DNA of 64,000 nucleotides from UBA11524 sp045591175 (GTDB taxonomy: Bacteria > Bacillota > Clostridia > Christensenellales > Aristaeellaceae), in assembly GCA_045591175.1 (NCBI GenBank), contig JAZNSI010000043.1, positions 9,226 through 73,225 of the forward strand, in the 5' to 3' direction. A program made the translations under genes and the position numbers. Numbering within the stretch: the stretch's first letter is position 1; each line of letters opens with the position of its first letter. Below, in pieces: positions 61,112 to 64,000 of the stretch. The notes under the pieces were generated by a model. That model saw only the letters and a program-made list of their open reading frames with translations. It was not told the origin of the DNA and searched no databases.

Positions 61112-61143
61112 GAGAAGTGGCTGCGGCCACTTCTTTGTTTTTT
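61112..61143 (+). terminator. Terminator after the ferredoxin gene
   Basis: AGAAGTGGC / GCCACTTCT hairpin followed by a TTTGTTTTTT tract. Confidence 0.9.
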
Positions 61144-61277
61144 GGTCTGCCTGAGATTGAATCGGTGGATCAGGCGTCAATTTTTGCACGATGGGTTCCC
61201 GAAAATCGCATGGGGAATCGGCGGGGCGCGCAGACGGTGAAATGCTCAAAAAATTTCAGAAAATTTCAAAAATCCTA

Positions 61278-61305
61278 TTGACATTTTTGCGAAAAGAGGT
61301 ATAAT
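61278..61305 (+). promoter_or_regulatory. Promoter for the tRNA-Lys array
   Basis: TTGACA, 16 nt, TATAAT. Confidence 0.8.
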
Positions 61306-61341
61306 ACCATCTGTTGACCGCGTGATGCGGAAAACCAATGT

Positions 61342-61414
61342 GCACCTTTAGCTCAGTTGGTAGAGCACCTGACTCTTAATCAGGGTGTCCAGGGTTCGAG
61401 TCCCTGAAGGTGTA
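61342..61414 (+). tRNA. tRNA-Lys (anticodon CTT), copy 1
   Basis: A 73-nt tRNA: acceptor GCACCTT/AAGGTGT, anticodon stem CCTGA/TCAGG with loop CTCTTAA (anticodon CTT, lysine), T-loop TTCGAGT. CCA not encoded. Confidence 0.97.
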
Positions 61415-61433
61415 CTGATCCGGATCTTCCTAT

Positions 61434-61506
61434 GCACCTTTAGCTCAGTTGGTAGAGCACCTGACTCTTAATCAGGGTGTCCAGGGTTCGAGTCCCTGAA
61501 GGTGTA
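61434..61506 (+). tRNA. tRNA-Lys (anticodon CTT), copy 2
   Basis: Identical to copy 1, with repeat period of 92 nt. Confidence 0.97.
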
Positions 61507-61525
61507 CTTGATCCGGATCCCATAT

Positions 61526-61598
61526 GCACCTTTAGCTCAGTTGGTAGAGCACCTGACTCTTAATCAGGGTGTCCAGGGTTCGAGTCCCTGAAGGTGTA
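61526..61598 (+). tRNA. tRNA-Lys (anticodon CTT), copy 3
   Basis: Identical to copies 1 and 2; followed directly by a terminator. Confidence 0.97.
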
Positions 61599-61603
61599 CG
61601 ACG

Positions 61604-61632
61604 ACCTTCAAGCGTTGCTTGGAGGTTTTTTT
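61604..61632 (+). terminator. Terminator after the tRNA-Lys array
   Basis: ACCTTCAAGC / GCTTGGAGGT hairpin with a GTT loop, then TTTTTTT. Confidence 0.9.
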
Positions 61633-61655
61633 GTCTGCAAATCAGAAAATGGGTG

Positions 61656-61684
61656 TTGCTGTTCCTCAGTGGTTATGCTATAAT
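61656..61684 (+). promoter_or_regulatory. Promoter for mrnC-thyX-rlmB
   Basis: TTGCTG, 17 nt, TATAAT with extended -10 TGC; predicted RNA start near 61691. Confidence 0.8.
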
Positions 61685-61749
61685 CTACTATGTATGCATA
61701 TGCACTCGGGAAGGAGCGGTCTACGCATTCCCGCAAGGAGGCGAATCGC

Positions 61750-62169
61750 TTGACCCTTCGTGAGTCAGCGCCGATGGAGGAATCCCGCGCGCGGATGCTC
61801 AACCCGCTTCAGCTGGCCTATATTGGCGACGGCGTGTGGGAGCTGCTTGTCCGCAGCCGGTTGATCTACAAGGGCCGGAGCGCCCGCCATGTCCACAAGG
61901 ACGCGGTGGCGTGCGTCAACGCCCATGCCCAGTGTGAAGCCTTCCGGCGGATTGAGCCCATGCTGACCGAGGCAGAGGCGGATGTTGCCCGCCGGGGCCG
62001 CAATGCTCATGCGCACCACGCCGCCCCGAAGAATCAGGATGCGGCGGATTACCGCGCGGCCACGGCGCTGGAGGCACTGATCGGCTATCTGTACCTGATC
62101 GGCCAGGAGGAACGGCTGATTACCCTGTTTAAGCACAGTCAGGAGGATGCAAACGATGCCCAGAAGTGA
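61750..62169 (+). CDS. mrnC: Mini-ribonuclease III
   Basis: 139 residues from a TTG start at 61750, 8 nt after AAGGAGG; the ATG at 61690 lies at the predicted RNA start and is excluded. MrnC is a dimeric RNase III-type catalytic domain without dsRBD, which matures 23S rRNA. Motifs: NPLQLAYIGDGVWELLVRSRLI near 17 with the Asp of the active site, RRGRNAHAHHAAPKNQDAADYRAATALEALIGYLYL near 83-120 with the conserved Glu. Upstream of thyX and rlmB, a common clostridial order. Confidence 0.93.
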   Translation: MTLRESAPMEESRARMLNPLQLAYIGDGVWELLVRSRLIYKGRSARHVHKDAVACVNAHAQCEAFRRIEPMLTEAEADVARRGRNAHAHHAAPKNQDAADYRAATALEALIGYLYLIGQEERLITLFKHSQEDANDAQK

Positions 62170-62905
62170 AATGAAAGTGGCGCTGATCCGCCATACGCTG
62201 AGCCCGGAAGAGGTCGTTGCGCTCGGAGCGCGGCTGTGCTACTCCAAGGCGCGGGTGGATGACCTGCTGGAACGGGTTTCCGCCAAGGATCAGACGGATT
62301 TCGTCCACAAGATCATGGGCATGGGGCATGACTCCGTGCTGGAGCATGCGTCCTTCACCTTCGGCATCGAGGGCGTGAGCCGTACGCTGCTGGCGCAGAT
62401 CACCCGTCACCGCGTGGCGAGCTTTTCTGTGCAGAGTCAGCGCTATGTGAGCTACGAGAAGGGCTTTGGCTACATCGTCCCGCCGAAGATCGAGGCGCTG
62501 GGCGAGGAGGCCGTGGCGGAATTCGAGCGCCAGATGGACACCATGCACGAGTGGTACACGGAATGGCAGCAGAAGCTCGGCACCGGCGAGGGCGGCAACG
62601 AGGACGCCCGCTTCGTGCTTCCCGGCGCATGCGAGACCCGCATGATGGTCACCATGAACGTGCGCGAGCTGCGGCATTTCTTCAGTCTGCGGATGTGCTC
62701 CCGCGCCCAGTGGGAGATTCGCGCGCTGGCAACGGAGATGCATCGCCTGTGTATGGAGGTGGCTCCTGCGCTCTTTGAGAACGCCGGTCCCAGTTGCCTG
62801 CGCGGCGCCTGCCCAGAAGGGGAGAAGACATGCGGCAAGATGCTGCAAATCCGCGCCGAGCGCAAGGCCTGGATGGAACAGCTGAACAACGACAACAACG
62901 ACTGA
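62156..62905 (+). CDS. thyX: FAD-dependent thymidylate synthase
   Basis: 249 residues. The ThyX signature RHRx7S is at Arg84-Ser94 (RHRVASFSVQS). LEHASFTFGIEGVSR near 63 and NVRELRHFFSLRMCSRAQWEIR near 166 bind FAD and dUMP. The enzyme makes dTMP from dUMP with methylene-THF and NADPH. ATG at 62156 follows AGGAGG; overlaps mrnC by 14 nt. The ending is Asn/Asp-rich. Confidence 0.96.
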   Translation: MPRSEMKVALIRHTLSPEEVVALGARLCYSKARVDDLLERVSAKDQTDFVHKIMGMGHDSVLEHASFTFGIEGVSRTLLAQITRHRVASFSVQSQRYVSYEKGFGYIVPPKIEALGEEAVAEFERQMDTMHEWYTEWQQKLGTGEGGNEDARFVLPGACETRMMVTMNVRELRHFFSLRMCSRAQWEIRALATEMHRLCMEVAPALFENAGPSCLRGACPEGEKTCGKMLQIRAERKAWMEQLNNDNND

Positions 62906-62926
62906 CACAGTTAGGAGATAAAGAAC

Positions 62927-64000
62927 ATGGCATTCTACAATGATGCACCGGGCCACAAGCCCCAGAAGAAGAACCACTCCGGCGGCTCCTGGGCCGACGA
63001 GGGCAGCCAGTACACCGGCGCCCGCCGCTTTGGCCCCAAGCGTGACGACGAGCGCGGCGACCGTCCCTACGGCAAGCGTGAGGATCGTTCCTACGGCGAG
63101 CGCAAGTCCTATGGCCGCGATGACCGCCGTCCGCTGCGCAACGACAACCGTGACCGCGACAACAACCGCTTCGAGCGTCGTGATGACCGCCGCAATTTCC
63201 ACCGCGATGACCGCAAGGATAATCGCCGTGATGATCGCCGCGACTTCAAGCCTGCCGAGCCCAAGCCCGCGCCCAGCTACCGTGACAGCGAGTATCGTCC
63301 CACTGCCCCCGCGCCCACTGCGCTGGAAGTGATGGAGACCATGCAGCAGGAGAACCTCCTCGCTGGCCGCAACCCCATCCGTGAGGCGCTGAAGGCCGGC
63401 CGCGACATCGAGAAGCTGCTGGTGCTCAAGGGTGAGCTGTCCGGCTCTGCCCGTGAGATCGTGCAGATGGCCCGCGAGGCCCACATTGTTGTGCAGGAGG
63501 TCGAGAAGGTCCGCCTGGACGAGCTGGCCCATAATCATCAGGGCCTGGTGGCTTTCGCGTCCGCCTACCAGTACTCCACTGTGGAGGCCATGCTGGAGGC
63601 TGCTGCCGAGAAGAACGAGGATCCCTTCCTGATCCTGCTGGACGGCGTGACCGATCCCCACAACCTGGGCGCGATCATCCGCTCTGCCGAGTGCGTGGGC
63701 GCTCATGGCGTCATCGTGCCCGAGCGCCGCAGCGTGGGCCTGACGCCCGCGGCGGTGAAGGCATCCGCCGGTGCGGTGGAACACATGAAGGTGACCCGCG
63801 TGAGCAACCTGAACCGTACCATTGAGGAGCTCAAGAAGCAGAATGTGTGGAGCTACGCCCTGGACATGGACGGCACCGACTACGAAAAGGTGAACTTCAA
63901 GGGCGGTGTGGCGCTGATTATCGGCGCGGAAGGTGAGGGCGTAAGCCGCCTCACCCTGGAAACCTGCGATCAGAAGGTTTCCCTGCCCATGGCTGGCCAT
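62927..64000 (+). CDS. rlmB: 23S rRNA (guanosine-2'-O-)-methyltransferase RlmB with long N-terminal extension, 3' end missing
   Basis: 358 codons are present; the stop is beyond the window. Residues 1-130 are a low-complexity Arg/Asp/Lys/Gly head with repeated RDDRR-type units, probably disordered. The SpoU/TrmH fold follows: the substrate-binding part NLLAGRNPIREALKAGRDIEKLLVLKG near 142-168 and the knotted methyltransferase LLDGVTDPHNLGAIIRSAECVGAHGVIVPERRSVGLTPAAVKASAGAVEH near 240-289, then ALIIGAEGEGVSRLTLETCD, with motif III probably at the cut end. It methylates G2251 of 23S rRNA. ATG at 62927 after TAGGAGA. Confidence 0.93.
   Translation, partial: MAFYNDAPGHKPQKKNHSGGSWADEGSQYTGARRFGPKRDDERGDRPYGKREDRSYGERKSYGRDDRRPLRNDNRDRDNNRFERRDDRRNFHRDDRKDNRRDDRRDFKPAEPKPAPSYRDSEYRPTAPAPTALEVMETMQQENLLAGRNPIREALKAGRDIEKLLVLKGELSGSAREIVQMAREAHIVVQEVEKVRLDELAHNHQGLVAFASAYQYSTVEAMLEAAAEKNEDPFLILLDGVTDPHNLGAIIRSAECVGAHGVIVPERRSVGLTPAAVKASAGAVEHMKVTRVSNLNRTIEELKKQNVWSYALDMDGTDYEKVNFKGGVALIIGAEGEGVSRLTLETCDQKVSLPMAGH

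Larger units (their letters stand above)
61342..61598 (+). repeat. Tandem array of three identical tRNA-Lys genes
   Basis: Three identical 73-nt units with 19-nt spacers that share a GATCCGGATC palindrome, giving a 92-nt period. Confidence 0.9.

Overview
The window reads as a chromosomal segment of a GC-rich, spore-forming anaerobic member of the Clostridia. The evidence is a gerA/gerB/gerC germinant-receptor operon, spmA-spmB, an AbrB/SpoVT-type regulator, an IspH-S1 fusion protein, a T-box leader before thrS, RicT, DarA, mini-RNase III, ThyX, a clostridial ferredoxin and an iron-uptake feoAB set with a Cys-rich partner. Placement near the gut-associated Christensenellales is only a guess from gene content. 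No prophage, integrase, transposase, CRISPR array or defence island was seen; nearly all of the window is packed with ordinary bacterial genes on both strands.

Layout. 1-6.8 kb: Maf start (partial), a DUF1349 protein, a QueT-type transporter, a DUF1540 peptide, the germination operon, a GNAT acetyltransferase and ispE. 6.8-9.2 kb: a divergent operon of DUF1934, an unknown protein and an MBL-fold hydrolase, then an XRE-type regulator and tRNA-Val. 9.2-14.3 kb: an envelope block (a frameshifted sortase-like gene, phosphodiester glycosidase, divergent Lgt-like protein, leucine-rich-repeat protein, CapA). 14.4-17.1 kb: feoA, feoB and a Cys-rich FeoB-associated protein, with two copies of one inverted repeat (GTTAG-N6-CTAAC). 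17.2-19.7 kb: an SsuABC/TauABC/ThiXYZ-type importer. 19.9-28.5 kb: a maltodextrin cluster on the minus strand (LacI-type regulator, binding protein, two permeases, 4-alpha-glucanotransferase, glycogen phosphorylase) with cre/LacI-type palindromes; the imported glucan would be cut by MalQ and GlgP to glucose 1-phosphate. 28.7-32.8 kb: an unknown two-gene operon, a GH31 glycosidase and dapF. 32.9-37.2 kb: MarR regulator plus a heterodimeric ABC exporter with one degenerate ATP site. 37.2-41.8 kb: ppaC, CHAP/peptidoglycan-binding lipoprotein candidate, sfsA and a VanW protein.

42-64 kb is mainly housekeeping: fhs, T-box-thrS, DUF2461, a phosphohexomutase, MazG plus an ASCH-GNAT fusion, tmcAL, acyl-ACP thioesterase, AbrB-type regulator, spmAB, a HutP-family protein, cmk-plsC, ispH-rpsA, purC, darA-holB-ricT, ferredoxin, three tandem identical tRNA-Lys genes, and mrnC-thyX-rlmB (rlmB runs off the right end).

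The most notable points are an internal Shine-Dalgarno and ATG at the junction inside the ispH-rpsA fusion, the duplicated feo operator, an orphan HutP-family RNA-binding protein in front of cmk, an unrecognised two-gene membrane operon with its own promoter, a 1-nt frameshift in a sortase-like gene, and an RlmB with a long Arg/Asp-rich disordered head. Promoter calls rest on -35/-10 boxes read by eye, most of them spaced 17 nt; starts were chosen by Shine-Dalgarno spacing.
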